Positions 45,820 through 56,071 are shown, counted from the stretch's first letter. The stretch is 64,000 nt of DNA from Herbinix luporum (GCF_900070325.1 NZ_LN879430.1:1915379-1979378), one strand, 5' to 3'. A program made the numbers and translations. The notes: generated from the letters alone by a model not told the origin.

Positions 45820-47514
45820 TTATTTCACCTTTATTACATCTCCTTCTGTAATCCCTACTTCATTAAAGGCATCTACTCTTACAAAAATAGCTTGATCCTT
45901 TATAAGGGCCCCAATAGTTAGTTTATTTTTTCCAAATACCATATAACTGTGATATAATTTATCCTGGGCATAACCCCATAGAACATTATATCCTGTGGCT
46001 TTAACATCCTTCCACTTCACCAAAAGATCTAAATCACTGATAAATTCTGTTGTAATAATATCTGATTTAGCAGGAAGAGGACCCTTGCCTAGGCCAAAGA
46101 TGCGAAGTCCCGAAATACATGGATTTTGATTATAAGGCACTTCCATAATCGTACATTTTATATATCTGGCCTTTAATCCTTCCTCCCGAACTATAAAATC
46201 GTGGGCCAGATCAGTTTCTGCCTTTGATTTATCTTCTATCACAAAATATTCTTCCCCGTCTATGGAAGCTTCTAAAATCCATCTGGTATAGTATTTCTTC
46301 TCATCGATATACCTTGGCATATCACCTATTAGACTTTTTCCTTCCGGCAATTTCGGCTCATCTATCTCATCGGCAAAATTTATCTGAATTGCCCTTACAT
46401 CAAGGCAGTCTAAAAGATCTATCTCTATCCACTGGCCGCTTTTGTTACCGGCTGCCCTCCACCAGGTCTGAACATTTTCATCTGTTGCAAATTTAGGCTC
46501 CCTTCCTTCTACATAGGAAGAGGCCCTGCAAGGTTTATTATAAGATAAAAGCATCCAATCCGGTTTCTTCCACGGTTCCATAAGATTTTCTACCTTCATA
46601 GGCCAGTCACCATATCTTTGATTGCAAAAAAGTTCCCCCTCCTTATCAAAGCCTGCCGGCCAGATACCTAAACGTCTTTCAAAGGGGTGATTTACGCTAA
46701 TTCTCATGGTAGCAAGGTGCCACCAATTTCCCTTCTTATCTTTTAGGGTAGAACCATGGCCGGCTCCCGGTATAAATCCACCGGGTTTATATGAGAAGGG
46801 ATTGTTCTTTGCTAACTTAAAAGGCCCTAAGGGGCTGTCTGATATATAGACACCGTCACCGTATATATTAAACTCTGTACCGGGAAAGGCATATTGCAGA
46901 TAATATTTTCCCTTGTATTTGTCCATCCAGGGTCCTTCGATATAAGGTGCAGTGCTTTCTCCTTCGGAATTTAAAGCTTTATGATCCTCTCCCCTTCTTT
47001 CAAATCCATATTTATGGATATTAGAAAATATTAATTCTACCGGCTCAGTCATAGGTGTCATATCCTGGGGATTTAATTCTACTCCATAAATAGGTGTTAC
47101 ATCGGAACATCCCCAATAAAAATATATCTTGCCGTCATCATCTACAAAAAGGTTAGGATCCCAAAAAGGAAATGTTCCGGGTATTTCTTCAAAGCCCTTA
47201 TTTATGGGGTCTGTACTGCGGTAAAAGGAGCAGTTTGCATCCCACTTTGAGGCTGAAAAATAAATATAATCTCCTATTACCCTAACATCCGGAGCATAAT
47301 CATAAACAGGGACATTTTTTAGGGGGTGAAATTCCCACTCTGTAAGATTATGGCTTACTAAGAAACCTTTTGTCATAGAAGGAAATAAATAATACTTTTC
47401 TTTAAATAATATTATAGAAGGGTCTGCTGCCTCCCTAGACAAACTTAGTTTTCCCTTTTGATCAATAAACTGATACTTATATTCCATATTAATTGGGTTA
47501 CAAATATAATCCAT
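45820..47514 (-). CDS. Family 43 glycoside hydrolase with F5/8-type C-terminal module
   Basis: A 564-residue enzyme with no signal peptide, so intracellular. The N-terminal five-bladed propeller has the GH43 catalytic triad: base Asp31 (AADPSI), Asp119 (FWDPNLF) and acid Glu193 (YIEGPWM). From about residue 325 a discoidin-like (F5/8 type C) sugar-binding module follows (ASSYVEGREPKFATDENVQT, WIEIDLLD), then a fibronectin III-like end (LLVKWKDVKATGYNVLWG). GH43 enzymes act on arabinosides and xylosides; here the likely substrate is imported arabino- or glucuronoxylan oligosaccharides. It sits between uxuA and an AraC gene. Start ATG 47514. Confidence 0.85.
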   Translation of the reverse strand: MDYICNPINMEYKYQFIDQKGKLSLSREAADPSIILFKEKYYLFPSMTKGFLVSHNLTEWEFHPLKNVPVYDYAPDVRVIGDYIYFSASKWDANCSFYRSTDPINKGFEEIPGTFPFWDPNLFVDDDGKIYFYWGCSDVTPIYGVELNPQDMTPMTEPVELIFSNIHKYGFERRGEDHKALNSEGESTAPYIEGPWMDKYKGKYYLQYAFPGTEFNIYGDGVYISDSPLGPFKLAKNNPFSYKPGGFIPGAGHGSTLKDKKGNWWHLATMRISVNHPFERRLGIWPAGFDKEGELFCNQRYGDWPMKVENLMEPWKKPDWMLLSYNKPCRASSYVEGREPKFATDENVQTWWRAAGNKSGQWIEIDLLDCLDVRAIQINFADEIDEPKLPEGKSLIGDMPRYIDEKKYYTRWILEASIDGEEYFVIEDKSKAETDLAHDFIVREEGLKARYIKCTIMEVPYNQNPCISGLRIFGLGKGPLPAKSDIITTEFISDLDLLVKWKDVKATGYNVLWGYAQDKLYHSYMVFGKNKLTIGALIKDQAIFVRVDAFNEVGITEGDVIKVK

Positions 47515-47700
47515 ATGTACACTTCTCCTTTGTAGCTCTTAATTATAGGAAAATCTTATCTTAACACATCATATCATCTTTAATCTTATCTTACTATATA
47601 GACTATTTTTTTTAGTAAAATTATAGATAAAAGATTTATTATTTTATATAAAGTTCTTATTTCAAATTTATGATATTATTTTTTATTGATATAAGCATAT

Positions 47701-47749
47701 AAAAAAAGATGACTAATATGGCTAATTTAACAATAAAGTCATCTTTTTT
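47701..47749 (-). terminator. Terminator after uxuA
   Basis: Stem AAAAAAGATGACT (47702-47714) with AGTCATCTTTTTT (47737-47749), 31 bases after the stop. Confidence 0.88.
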
Positions 47750-47779
47750 ATTTGTATATACAATATGACTTATTTAAAC

Positions 47780-48826
47780 TTAATTAGATGTCTTATCTAA
47801 GGTTTCCCAAATACCTGTTATATACATTGCTCCTAAAGCACGGTCATAAAGGCCATATCCCGGTCTTCCGGTCTCACCCCATATCATTCTTCCGTGATCA
47901 GGTCGTATATAACCTGTGAACTTATTTTTATGAAGTACTTTTACAATTTCAACTATATCCAGTGAGCCACAGGGTGAATAATGGGCACTTTCTTCAAAAC
48001 TTCCGTCATCTAAAAGTTTAACGTTCCTTATATGCATAAAATGAATTCTTCCCAGGGCTGAATACTTATCAACCATGTTTACAATATTGTTAAAGTGGGC
48101 ACTTCCCAGGGATCCGGTACAGAAGGTAAGTCCATTATAGGGGCTGTCCACCAACTTTAGGAATCGGTCTAAATTAGCTTCAGTTGTAATAATACGTGGA
48201 AGTCCAAAGATAGGATATGGAGGGTCATCCGGGTGTATTGCCATTTTCACATCACATTCTTCTGCAACCGGTATAATCTCCTTAAGGAAGTATTCTAAAT
48301 TGCTCCAAAGCTTCTCCTCATCCACAGACTTATACTTTTCAAATATTTCTGAAAGCTCATCCTTTGTGTAACTAGAATCCCATCCGGGCAGGGAAAGTTC
48401 TCCCTTAAGTGGATCCATCTTGGTTAATTGGTCTTTATAATATACAAGGGCTGTTGATCCGTCTTCTAAAACCTTATCAAGCTGGGTTCTGGTCCAGTCA
48501 AAGACAGGCATAAAGTTGTAGCATATTACCTTTACTCCGGCCTTAGATAATCTGCGTATATTTTCCTTATAATTATCTATATAGGTCTGTCTAGAAGGCA
48601 AGCCAAGCTTAATATCTTCGTGTACAGGAACGCTTTCAATAACCTCGAACTTAAGGCCTGCTCTTTCCACCTCATCCTTTAAGCTGTCAATGCTTTCCTG
48701 GCTCCAAACTTCACCTACAGGTGTATCGTATATTGCTGTCACTATGCTGTGCATATTGGGTATCTGTTTAATATAATCAATTCTTACCGGGTCGTCTTTT
48801 CCATACCAACGAAATGATAACTTCAT
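47780..48826 (-). CDS. uxuA: Mannonate dehydratase
   Basis: Dehydrates D-mannonate to 2-keto-3-deoxygluconate in glucuronate breakdown. The 348 residues from ATG 48826 ([14 protein letters not shown]; site GGAGG) match UxuA: metal ligands are suggested by [37 protein letters not shown] and [12 protein letters not shown]. Upstream in-frame ATG 48841 overlaps the ribosome site and is rejected. UxuA indicates that glucuronic acid side chains of xylan are used. Isomerase and reductase genes are not in the window. It is divergent from an AraC gene. Confidence 0.96.
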   Translation of the reverse strand: MKLSFRWYGKDDPVRIDYIKQIPNMHSIVTAIYDTPVGEVWSQESIDSLKDEVERAGLKFEVIESVPVHEDIKLGLPSRQTYIDNYKENIRRLSKAGVKVICYNFMPVFDWTRTQLDKVLEDGSTALVYYKDQLTKMDPLKGELSLPGWDSSYTKDELSEIFEKYKSVDEEKLWSNLEYFLKEIIPVAEECDVKMAIHPDDPPYPIFGLPRIITTEANLDRFLKLVDSPYNGLTFCTGSLGSAHFNNIVNMVDKYSALGRIHFMHIRNVKLLDDGSFEESAHYSPCGSLDIVEIVKVLHKNKFTGYIRPDHGRMIWGETGRPGYGLYDRALGAMYITGIWETLDKTSN

Positions 48827-49068
48827 AGTAAATTCCTCCATATCAAAATTATTTTAAACATTATTTATACAATATTCTTTTACCAAGCTAATCAATTAAT
48901 ACAATGAATTTATATAAATTTGTTTTTGATAAAATAGTAATGGTACTGTATATTATTATAATTAATCTCCCTTATTATTTCCTATGTTTTTATTGCTATT
49001 TGACTTGCAAAAATTGCTGTGATATTATGCATATATCCAGTGAAAATTGTTGTAACTTGGAGGTCAAT

Positions 49069-49932
49069 ATGAAAAAAGCAACTCATCCCTACCTTACCAG
49101 ACAAAATATGATGACCAGCGATTATGAAATCTTTCATTATTCAGACACCAATTTATATAAAGTAAACCTTCATCACCATGATTTTTATGAATGTTACCTC
49201 TTTATTTCCGGAGATGTAACTTATATTATAGAGGGAAAAACCTATACACTTATTCCGGGAGATATTGTATTAATTAACTCAAGGGATCTCCATCAGCCTA
49301 TAATAAACAAAGTATCAAAACCCTATGAACGTATTGTCTTGTGGATTAACAAAGAATTTCTTAATAGCCTTTCTACAAAGACCATGGATTTAAAAAGATG
49401 CTTTGAAGATCCCAAAAGAAAAAATGTATTACGAACAGATTTTGAAGTACAGGCTAATATTCGAAATATTTTATTTAAATTGCTAAATCTAGAGACTTAC
49501 AAAGGGATGGGAAAGGACTTACTCTATAAAGCTTACCTGGTGGAGTTATTTGTATATATTAATACCCAATTATTCCATAATAATTCAAAAGCCAGTATAG
49601 AAATAAAAAAAAGCAGCCTTATTGACGAAATCATTCAATATATAAATAATAATATAAAAGAAGATATTAGGCTTGATGAGCTTTCCGAGAAATTTTATAT
49701 AAGTAAATACCATATGTTAAGGGAATTTAAAAAACATACCGGAACCACCATACATAAATTTATTATTCAAAAAAAACTTATCCTTGCCAAAGAATATATA
49801 TTAAACGGCATGCCCATAAATAGTGTTTATGAACATGCCGGTTTTGGAGATTATTCTAACTTTTTTCGAGCCTTTAAAAATGAGTATGGTTTAACACCTA
49901 AGCAATTTTATAAGATGATGAAGCGGGAATAA
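49069..49932 (+). CDS. AraC-family transcriptional regulator
   Basis: A 287-residue regulator. The reading frame is open to 48904, but ATG 49069 (MKKATHPYLTRQNM) is preceded by TTGGAGGTC and starts the conserved part. The cupin sensor (NLYKVNLHHHDFYECYLFIS, LIPGDIVLINSRDLHQP) and two helix-turn-helix motifs (LSEKFYISKYHMLREFKKHT and VYEHAGFGDYSNFFRAFK, then YGLTPKQFYK) are complete. It is divergent from uxuA and its stop lies eight bases from the end of the convergent GH3 gene. It likely controls uxuA and/or the GH3 enzyme. Confidence 0.9.
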   Translation: MKKATHPYLTRQNMMTSDYEIFHYSDTNLYKVNLHHHDFYECYLFISGDVTYIIEGKTYTLIPGDIVLINSRDLHQPIINKVSKPYERIVLWINKEFLNSLSTKTMDLKRCFEDPKRKNVLRTDFEVQANIRNILFKLLNLETYKGMGKDLLYKAYLVELFVYINTQLFHNNSKASIEIKKSSLIDEIIQYINNNIKEDIRLDELSEKFYISKYHMLREFKKHTGTTIHKFIIQKKLILAKEYILNGMPINSVYEHAGFGDYSNFFRAFKNEYGLTPKQFYKMMKRE

Positions 49933-49940
49933 GGAAATTA

Positions 49941-52703
49941 TTATTTTATTTTAACTATCTTAAGATCCTTAATCTCCATTCCACCCAGTCCAAAATAAAG
50001 CTTAATAAAATAGGTGTTTTGTAATACAGGCTCTTCAAAATCTATAATTTCAGTACGCCAGATCTTATCTGAGCCGGTTAGGGTAATGGTTTTTACAAAG
50101 TTCTGATTAAGGAAAATACTAAGGGGTATTTGTGCCAACTCACTTATATCTTCCATAGCTTTGCAAGTTATCTCCAGTCTATAATATCCGGCTTCCTGAA
50201 TTGTTACCTGTAAATGGGTGCTTTCTCCTTTTTGGGTATTGATTAAGTCCCCGGATAAGGTAGCGCATTTATCTACATCTAGAGGAATCATATTTTGAAT
50301 TATTCCATCGTCTTCTTCTAAAGACTTAGTCAACTGCTCATCCAGCTGGCTAAATATCCCTTGCTGACGTCTCCAGGCAAGGGTAGTTAAAAGATAGTTG
50401 CAAATATTAGCAGCGCTTCTTAAAAATTCTCCCCGACTTGTAGTTCCTTTTTCTAAAGCTTCAGCCAAATTATCATTACCCGAATTTTTCTTAGCATCTA
50501 AAACCACCATATATAGGTCATTTTGTGCCCGAACCATTGCAGCTACATTTTGAGGGCTAGCCTCTTCTCCTTCATCGTTACCTTTGGCAAACCAGTCGGT
50601 CATTACTATACCTTTGTAACCCCATTGCTTGCGAAGTATAGTGGTAACCAGATCATAATTACTGGAAGTCCATAGTCCGTTTACCGGGTTATAAGAGGTC
50701 ATAATAGAATATGCTCCCCCTTCTTTTACGGCGATTTCAAAACCCTTAAGGTAAATCTCACGAAGGGCCCTTTCAGAAACAACAGCTTCTACATCATAGC
50801 GGTTAGATTCCTGATTATTACAAGCAAAATGCTTAATAGTACCGGTAACACCATATTTATGCATACCTTGAAGTTGAGCCACTGCCATTTTTCCCGTAAG
50901 CAAAGGATCTTCGGAGAAATATTCAAAATTGCGGCCATTAAGGGGATGACGATGAATATTCATGCCGGGGCCAAGTAGATTATCTATTTTGTTTCTCCTA
51001 AGTTCCAAGCCCTCATATCTAAATAGTTCTTCTACCAGCTCCATATTCCAGGTACATGCAAGGCATGTTCCAATCGGTAAGGCAAATGCCAGACTACCGC
51101 AATCCATGCGAATACCGCTGGGACCGTCGGCACAACAAGCCACCGGAAGTCCAAAGGACTTCAAGCTTTCTGTTACCCCTCCAAAGGCACCGGCTGTACC
51201 GGGAGTAACCTTAGGACTGCTCATTCCCTCACCACGGATTATGCAGCATAAATCCTCATCACTTAGCTGGCTTAAGAAGGTATCCATACTTACCTTACCA
51301 CTTTCCACATCAGCCAGCTTATAGCCTAAATCTCCCGTATACTCCTTGGCTGGAGGTAGTTTTTTTTCCCGGGTCTTCTTAGGATCTATAGTACGAAGAG
51401 GAACCTTTTCAAAGCTTAATTGTCCGTCTTTACCGGGGCGCATCCGTTCAAATTCAGTTACAGGAGCCAAGGCTTCCTGAAGCTGTTCTATAAGCTTAAG
51501 ACTTTCTATTGTAATACTGCCGGCAAGACTTGCCTCCCTAACATTTCCTCCTACATAAAATCCATATGATCCTTCTTCCAATACCCATGCTGACTTATAT
51601 CCGGTTACACCTGAATCATCATAGCTTGACAGGGTACCTAAGGGAATTTCAATTCTTAGGTCTTGGCTTTCTCCCGGACTAAGAAGCTTACTTTTAGCAA
51701 AGCCTGCTAAAACCCTTTTAGGCTTTCCAAGCTTTCCTTGGGGTGCCTCACAGTAAACTTGAACAACTTCCTTACCGGCCATATTTCCGGTATTGGTAAC
51801 AGCCACATCCACAGCCACCTTTAAATCATCCTGATATATGGCCCTACTTTGTATAGAAAATGTAGTGTAGGATAGACCATAGCCGAAAGGATATAAGACA
51901 CGATCTTTGGCAAAGGTTTCAAAATACCTATATCCTACATAAATATCTTCCACATATAAATTGCGGGTGGGATTACCGTAATTTGCAGAGGAAGGATAGT
52001 CGGAAATTTCCTTGGCAATGGTATCCGTAAGCTTTCCGCAAGGGTTAACCTTCCCGGTTAATACATCTAAAGCACCATTTCCCCCTTCCTGGCCCCCCTG
52101 CCATAGATAGATTACCGAAGCCGGATTATATTTTTTTACCCAGCTCATATCAATAATATTTCCTACATTAAGAAGTACAATAGTCCGTTCAAATACACCA
52201 CATACCTTTTTAAGCATATCTTCTTCGATTTCTGTAAGATAATAACTTCCTGCTTCTGCCACATTATCTTTATCTTCACCGGCTGTACGTCCGATAATAA
52301 TTATAGCTGTATCATTATCTTGTCTGGCTCTTTCTACTAGTTCTTCTGTAAGAGGCATTTCTTCTTGGAACCAGGGTTCTTTTGCCCAACCATTACCGGC
52401 CTCATAAGGATGATCTTTCAGCCATTCCTCATAATGCTTTTTAACAGTCTGATCGATAAGGTATCCCCCTTCACCCTCTAGGGCCTCTGAAATTCCCACC
52501 ACATATCTGGTGTTTACCATACCACCTGAACCTGTACCGCTTTTATAATAATTAAACTGAGCACGACCAAACAAGGCCACTTTACTTTTCGGTGCCAGAG
52601 GCAGAACATTATTGTCATTTTTAAGTAGAACAGCCCCTTCTGCTGCAGCTTGTCTTGCAACTTTAGCATACTCTTGTACATCAAAAATATTATCTTTCAT
52701 CAT
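49941..52703 (-). CDS. Family 3 glycoside hydrolase with permuted domain order (beta-glucosidase/xylosidase type)
   Basis: A 920-residue enzyme with no signal peptide. The alpha/beta sandwich domain that is normally C-terminal comes first (EGAVLLKNDNNVLPL, about residue 20), followed by a fibronectin III-like domain (about 305-395), then the catalytic barrel that is normally N-terminal (CCADGPSGIRMD; GPGMNIHRHPLNGRNFEYFS; KHFACNNQES). The nucleophile is Asp703 (IVMTDWFA). This inverted order is known for beta-glucosidases of Butyrivibrio fibrisolvens and Ruminococcus albus. A further C-terminal beta domain (about 810-920) may bind sugar. Substrate is likely beta-glucosides or xylosides. Start ATG 52703, site AAGGAG. 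Confidence 0.93.
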   Translation of the reverse strand: MMKDNIFDVQEYAKVARQAAAEGAVLLKNDNNVLPLAPKSKVALFGRAQFNYYKSGTGSGGMVNTRYVVGISEALEGEGGYLIDQTVKKHYEEWLKDHPYEAGNGWAKEPWFQEEMPLTEELVERARQDNDTAIIIIGRTAGEDKDNVAEAGSYYLTEIEEDMLKKVCGVFERTIVLLNVGNIIDMSWVKKYNPASVIYLWQGGQEGGNGALDVLTGKVNPCGKLTDTIAKEISDYPSSANYGNPTRNLYVEDIYVGYRYFETFAKDRVLYPFGYGLSYTTFSIQSRAIYQDDLKVAVDVAVTNTGNMAGKEVVQVYCEAPQGKLGKPKRVLAGFAKSKLLSPGESQDLRIEIPLGTLSSYDDSGVTGYKSAWVLEEGSYGFYVGGNVREASLAGSITIESLKLIEQLQEALAPVTEFERMRPGKDGQLSFEKVPLRTIDPKKTREKKLPPAKEYTGDLGYKLADVESGKVSMDTFLSQLSDEDLCCIIRGEGMSSPKVTPGTAGAFGGVTESLKSFGLPVACCADGPSGIRMDCGSLAFALPIGTCLACTWNMELVEELFRYEGLELRRNKIDNLLGPGMNIHRHPLNGRNFEYFSEDPLLTGKMAVAQLQGMHKYGVTGTIKHFACNNQESNRYDVEAVVSERALREIYLKGFEIAVKEGGAYSIMTSYNPVNGLWTSSNYDLVTTILRKQWGYKGIVMTDWFAKGNDEGEEASPQNVAAMVRAQNDLYMVVLDAKKNSGNDNLAEALEKGTTSRGEFLRSAANICNYLLTTLAWRRQQGIFSQLDEQLTKSLEEDDGIIQNMIPLDVDKCATLSGDLINTQKGESTHLQVTIQEAGYYRLEITCKAMEDISELAQIPLSIFLNQNFVKTITLTGSDKIWRTEIIDFEEPVLQNTYFIKLYFGLGGMEIKDLKIVKIK

Positions 52704-52747
52704 AGGTACTCCTTTCTGTGCCTTATAGTATTATAAGGAATGTTTAA

Positions 52748-52796
52748 AATTAAAAACCATAGTTTAAAGGATTATTTATACCTTTCTATGGTTTTT
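52748..52796 (-). terminator. Terminator after the second DegV gene
   Basis: Stem AAAAACCATAG (52752-52762) with CTATGGTTTTT (52786-52796) and inner pairs AAAGG/CCTTT, followed by AATTTT on the minus strand. Confidence 0.75.
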
Positions 52797-52931
52797 ATAC
52801 TTTTAATTATTTATTATATTTAAATCTTTAGCCTATCATTATACCGTCGAATCATATTCATCCTAACAAATTATAGCTTTCATTTCAATGTTTTAAATTA
52901 TGATAAATTTACTAAAAAATGTGCTATTTTA

Positions 52932-53774
52932 CTAATATGCTACTATAATACCACCTTCGTTAGCATACATTGTGCTGACACCTGCTGTATCCACTATAAA
53001 GCAATCTTTAAAAGGAACTCTTTTTAATATTTCTTCTTTTACAAAATTAGCCCTCTCTTTACAATTACAATGGGCTATTCCCAGTATTTTTTCCTGGGAC
53101 TTAATTACATCCCCTTCGATAATTTCTGACATCTTAATTAAGGTCTTGTTAATTCCTCTAGCTTGATCTAGCTTGCAGATAGTTCCTTCAGGAGTTGCTC
53201 CCATAACCGGCTTTATGTTTAAGACATTAGAGAGTATTGCTTTAATATGACTTAACCTGCCATTTTTTCTTAGGTTCTCCAGGCTTTCTATTACAAATTT
53301 AGTTTTCATTTCTGAACGGAAGATTTTTATTTTTTCAGTGATTTCATCAAAAATATGCCCGGAATTTATCAATTCCTTAATCTTCATTGCAATCAAAGTC
53401 TGCCCCACAGAGGCACTGCGAGAATCAATTACCTCTATTTTCTTATTGCTACTGGGATGCTCTTCTAAATATAATTTTTTAGCTAAAAGTGCACTGTTAT
53501 ATGATCCGCTTAACTCAGAAGATATGGTGACTACATAAGTATCCCCGTCACCTTCAAACTCCCTCATATAATCTTCCGGTGAGGGGCAGGCAGATTTGGG
53601 GCTGTTGGGGCTTTTATTCATTATATTTAAAAATTCTTTTTGGTTAAAATCCTCATTATCCACAATTATTTTATCATCAATTATTAAAGTTAAAGGTATT
53701 ATTTTAAAATGTGAATCTGTCTTAAGCTGTATGGGTAAATCTGTACAGCTGTCTACTAAAATTTTATATTTCAT
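52932..53774 (-). CDS. DegV-family (fatty acid-binding) protein
   Basis: A 280-residue DegV/FakB-type protein. KILVDSCTDLPIQLK at the start, SACPSPEDYMREF, TISSELSGSYNSA, VIDSRSASVGQT and ESLENLRKNGRLSHIKA show the fatty acid pocket and domain swap typical of the family. It is only moderately similar to the plus-strand copy at 37094-37963, so the two are separate paralogues. ATG 53774 has the site GGAGG. Start of a monocistronic unit. Confidence 0.92.
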   Translation of the reverse strand: MKYKILVDSCTDLPIQLKTDSHFKIIPLTLIIDDKIIVDNEDFNQKEFLNIMNKSPNSPKSACPSPEDYMREFEGDGDTYVVTISSELSGSYNSALLAKKLYLEEHPSSNKKIEVIDSRSASVGQTLIAMKIKELINSGHIFDEITEKIKIFRSEMKTKFVIESLENLRKNGRLSHIKAILSNVLNIKPVMGATPEGTICKLDQARGINKTLIKMSEIIEGDVIKSQEKILGIAHCNCKERANFVKEEILKRVPFKDCFIVDTAGVSTMYANEGGIIVAY

Positions 53775-54018
53775 CTTTGTCCTCCAGCATAAATATTTAA
53801 CATTATATATATAAAAAGATTAGAACTAGATAATATAAACATTTACATTTATTTGATATTATTTACTATTCTATCTCATGTTATATCAATATTCCATGAT
53901 ATGGTTTTTGTTACTATATGATATATCATTTATATTATTATTTCAAGGGGTGAAGCCTAAATATTATAATAATTTCATAATTATTCTTCCCATGTTTTTA
54001 AATAAAATAAAAGTATAA
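53775..54018. other. AT-rich intergenic stretch without a gene
   Basis: I see no ORF with a ribosome site, no RNA gene and no clear promoter beyond generic AT-rich boxes. The left part carries the ribosome site of the DegV gene; the right edge borders the htpG terminator. Confidence 0.6.
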
Positions 54019-54058
54019 AAAAAATAGTGGTATGGGATTATTAATCCCATACCACTAC
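54019..54058 (-). terminator. Terminator of htpG
   Basis: A 15-pair perfect stem (54026-54040 with 54044-54058; TAGTGGTATGGGATT) with a 3-base loop and eight T on the minus strand. Confidence 0.95.
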
Positions 54059-54076
54059 TATATAAGCTTTCCTTAT

Positions 54077-56071
54077 CTATTGTGCTAGAAGCAGCATTAT
54101 TTCATTACTTCTTTGTATAAACCTTGTCATGGCCTCAGGCTCTAAAGGCTTATGGCTTAAGTAAGCTAGGTCATATAACTGCTCACAAATCATAGGGGTA
54201 TGTTCTGAATTTTCATTGGCAATTATATATTGTACTAGCTTATGATTTGCATTAAGAACCAGGGTTTCTCCACCTGCAAACATACTATCATCCATGGCGC
54301 CCATATTATACATTCTCATCATATCCTGCATTCTGCGGCTTTCCTCAGATAAAGTAATTACAGAAGATACCTTATCGTTCTTAAGCTTCTCTACCTTAAC
54401 TTCTAGCTTCTCTTTACCTAATACCTTTCGGAATAATTTTGTCATAGCTTCTGTATTATTCTTTAATAGCTTTTTATCTTTCTTTTTAGTTTCGTCCCTG
54501 AAGCTATCTGTAATATCTGCGTCAATACGCATAAATCTAACCTTCTGATTTTTATACTCAACATGGGTTATAAAGGGCTGATCAATATTATGGGTTAGAT
54601 AAACTGCATCTAGGCCTGCCTCTTTAAACATATTGATATACTGACTTTGCTGCTTTTCATCAGTTATATAATATACAGTTACTTTTTCATCTTCTTTAAG
54701 CTCCTGGTCATCCTCAGTGGAAGAACTGTCAGTCTTCTCTTTTCCTTCATCGGTGGATTTATCTTCTTCCTTCTTATCATCAAATGATTTAGATTTTGCT
54801 GCCTCAATATAATCATCTAAGGTAATATATTTACCTTCCAGGTTCTTATATATAATAAAGTCTTTCATCTTATCGCTGAACTTATCATCTTTTAAGCAGC
54901 CAAATTTTATAAAGGGACTGATATCATCCCAGAAATTCTCATAGTTTTCTCTTTCAACCTTATACATACCGGAAAGCTTATCTGCTACTTTCTTGGTAAT
55001 ATAATCAGAAATCTTCCTTACAAAACCATCATTTTGTAAAGCACTTCTAGATACATTAAGGGGTAGGTCCGGACAATCGATAACCCCCTTTAAGAGCATT
55101 AAAAATTCCGGAGTTACTTCCTTAATATTGTCAGCGATAAATACCTGGTTGCTATAAAGCTTTATTACACCTTCAATAGAATCATATTCCGTATTAATTT
55201 TGGGGAAATATAATATACCCTTTAAGTTAAAGGGATAATCCATATTCAGATGTATCCAGAACAAGGGCTCTTTGTAATCATGGAATACTTCCCTATAAAA
55301 CTTCTTATATTCTTCCTCTGTGCAATCATTAGGATGCTTTGTCCACAAAGGAGTTGTATCATTTAGTGGCTTTGGTGCCTCATCTTCGGCTTTCTTATCC
55401 TTGTCCTTATCCTTATCTTTTTCCTTTTCCTTAGGAGCATTGGCATTCTCAAAATAAATCTCTACCGGCATAAAGGAGCAATATTTATTAATAACTTCCT
55501 TCACTCGGTATTCATTGGAGAATTCATAACTGTCTTCATTAAGATGGAGAGTAATATCGGTTCCCCGCTCACTTCTGCTTCCTTCTCTCATCTCATACTC
55601 TAAGCCACCTTCAGATTCCCAATAAACAGGAGCTGCATCCTTTTGCCAGGACAAAGTATTAATTGTAACTTTATCAGCCACCATAAAGGCAGAATAGAAG
55701 CCCAGTCCGAAATGTCCTATTATTTGATCATCACTGGCCTTATCCTTATATGTTTCAATAAATTTTTTCGCCCCTGAAAATGCAATCTGATTAATATATT
55801 CCTTAACTTCCTCTGCGGTCATTCCTACACCGTTATCGGAAAAGCAAATTGTTTTTTCTTCCGGGTTTATTGTAACCACAACTTTATAATGAGTATCCTC
55901 CGGAATGTCTGCCTCACCCATAATTTCAAGTTTCTTTAATTTAGTAATGGCATCGCATCCGTTGGATATCAACTCACGGACAAAAATGTCATGATCTGAA
56001 TATAACCATTTCTTAATAATAGGAAATATATTTTCCGAATTAATCGATAGATTACCTCTTTCTGTACTCAT
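54077..56071 (-). CDS. htpG: Molecular chaperone HtpG (Hsp90)
   Basis: An ATP-dependent Hsp90 chaperone of 664 residues, slightly longer than most bacterial forms. The GHKL ATPase domain shows FVRELISNGCDAITKLKKL, FSDNGVGMTAEEV and HFGLGFYSAFMVADKV; the middle domain contains VSRSALQND; the C-terminal dimer domain ends normally. Two charged, low-complexity insertions are unusual: a KEKEKDKDKDK segment near residue 215 and a Glu/Asp/Ser-rich loop near residue 430. ATG 56071 lacks a nearby ribosome site; an AAAGGAGGAG lies about 35 bases upstream. It has its own terminator, and a CIRCE operator with a consensus promoter directly upstream implies HrcA control. Confidence 0.97.
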   Translation of the reverse strand: MSTERGNLSINSENIFPIIKKWLYSDHDIFVRELISNGCDAITKLKKLEIMGEADIPEDTHYKVVVTINPEEKTICFSDNGVGMTAEEVKEYINQIAFSGAKKFIETYKDKASDDQIIGHFGLGFYSAFMVADKVTINTLSWQKDAAPVYWESEGGLEYEMREGSRSERGTDITLHLNEDSYEFSNEYRVKEVINKYCSFMPVEIYFENANAPKEKEKDKDKDKDKKAEDEAPKPLNDTTPLWTKHPNDCTEEEYKKFYREVFHDYKEPLFWIHLNMDYPFNLKGILYFPKINTEYDSIEGVIKLYSNQVFIADNIKEVTPEFLMLLKGVIDCPDLPLNVSRSALQNDGFVRKISDYITKKVADKLSGMYKVERENYENFWDDISPFIKFGCLKDDKFSDKMKDFIIYKNLEGKYITLDDYIEAAKSKSFDDKKEEDKSTDEGKEKTDSSSTEDDQELKEDEKVTVYYITDEKQQSQYINMFKEAGLDAVYLTHNIDQPFITHVEYKNQKVRFMRIDADITDSFRDETKKKDKKLLKNNTEAMTKLFRKVLGKEKLEVKVEKLKNDKVSSVITLSEESRRMQDMMRMYNMGAMDDSMFAGGETLVLNANHKLVQYIIANENSEHTPMICEQLYDLAYLSHKPLEPEAMTRFIQRSNEIMLLLAQ

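Noticed and set aside
48904..49068. N-terminal extension of the AraC protein (hydrophobic, Cys-rich)
   Set aside because: The extension is unlike the family, and ATG 49069 has a strong ribosome site.
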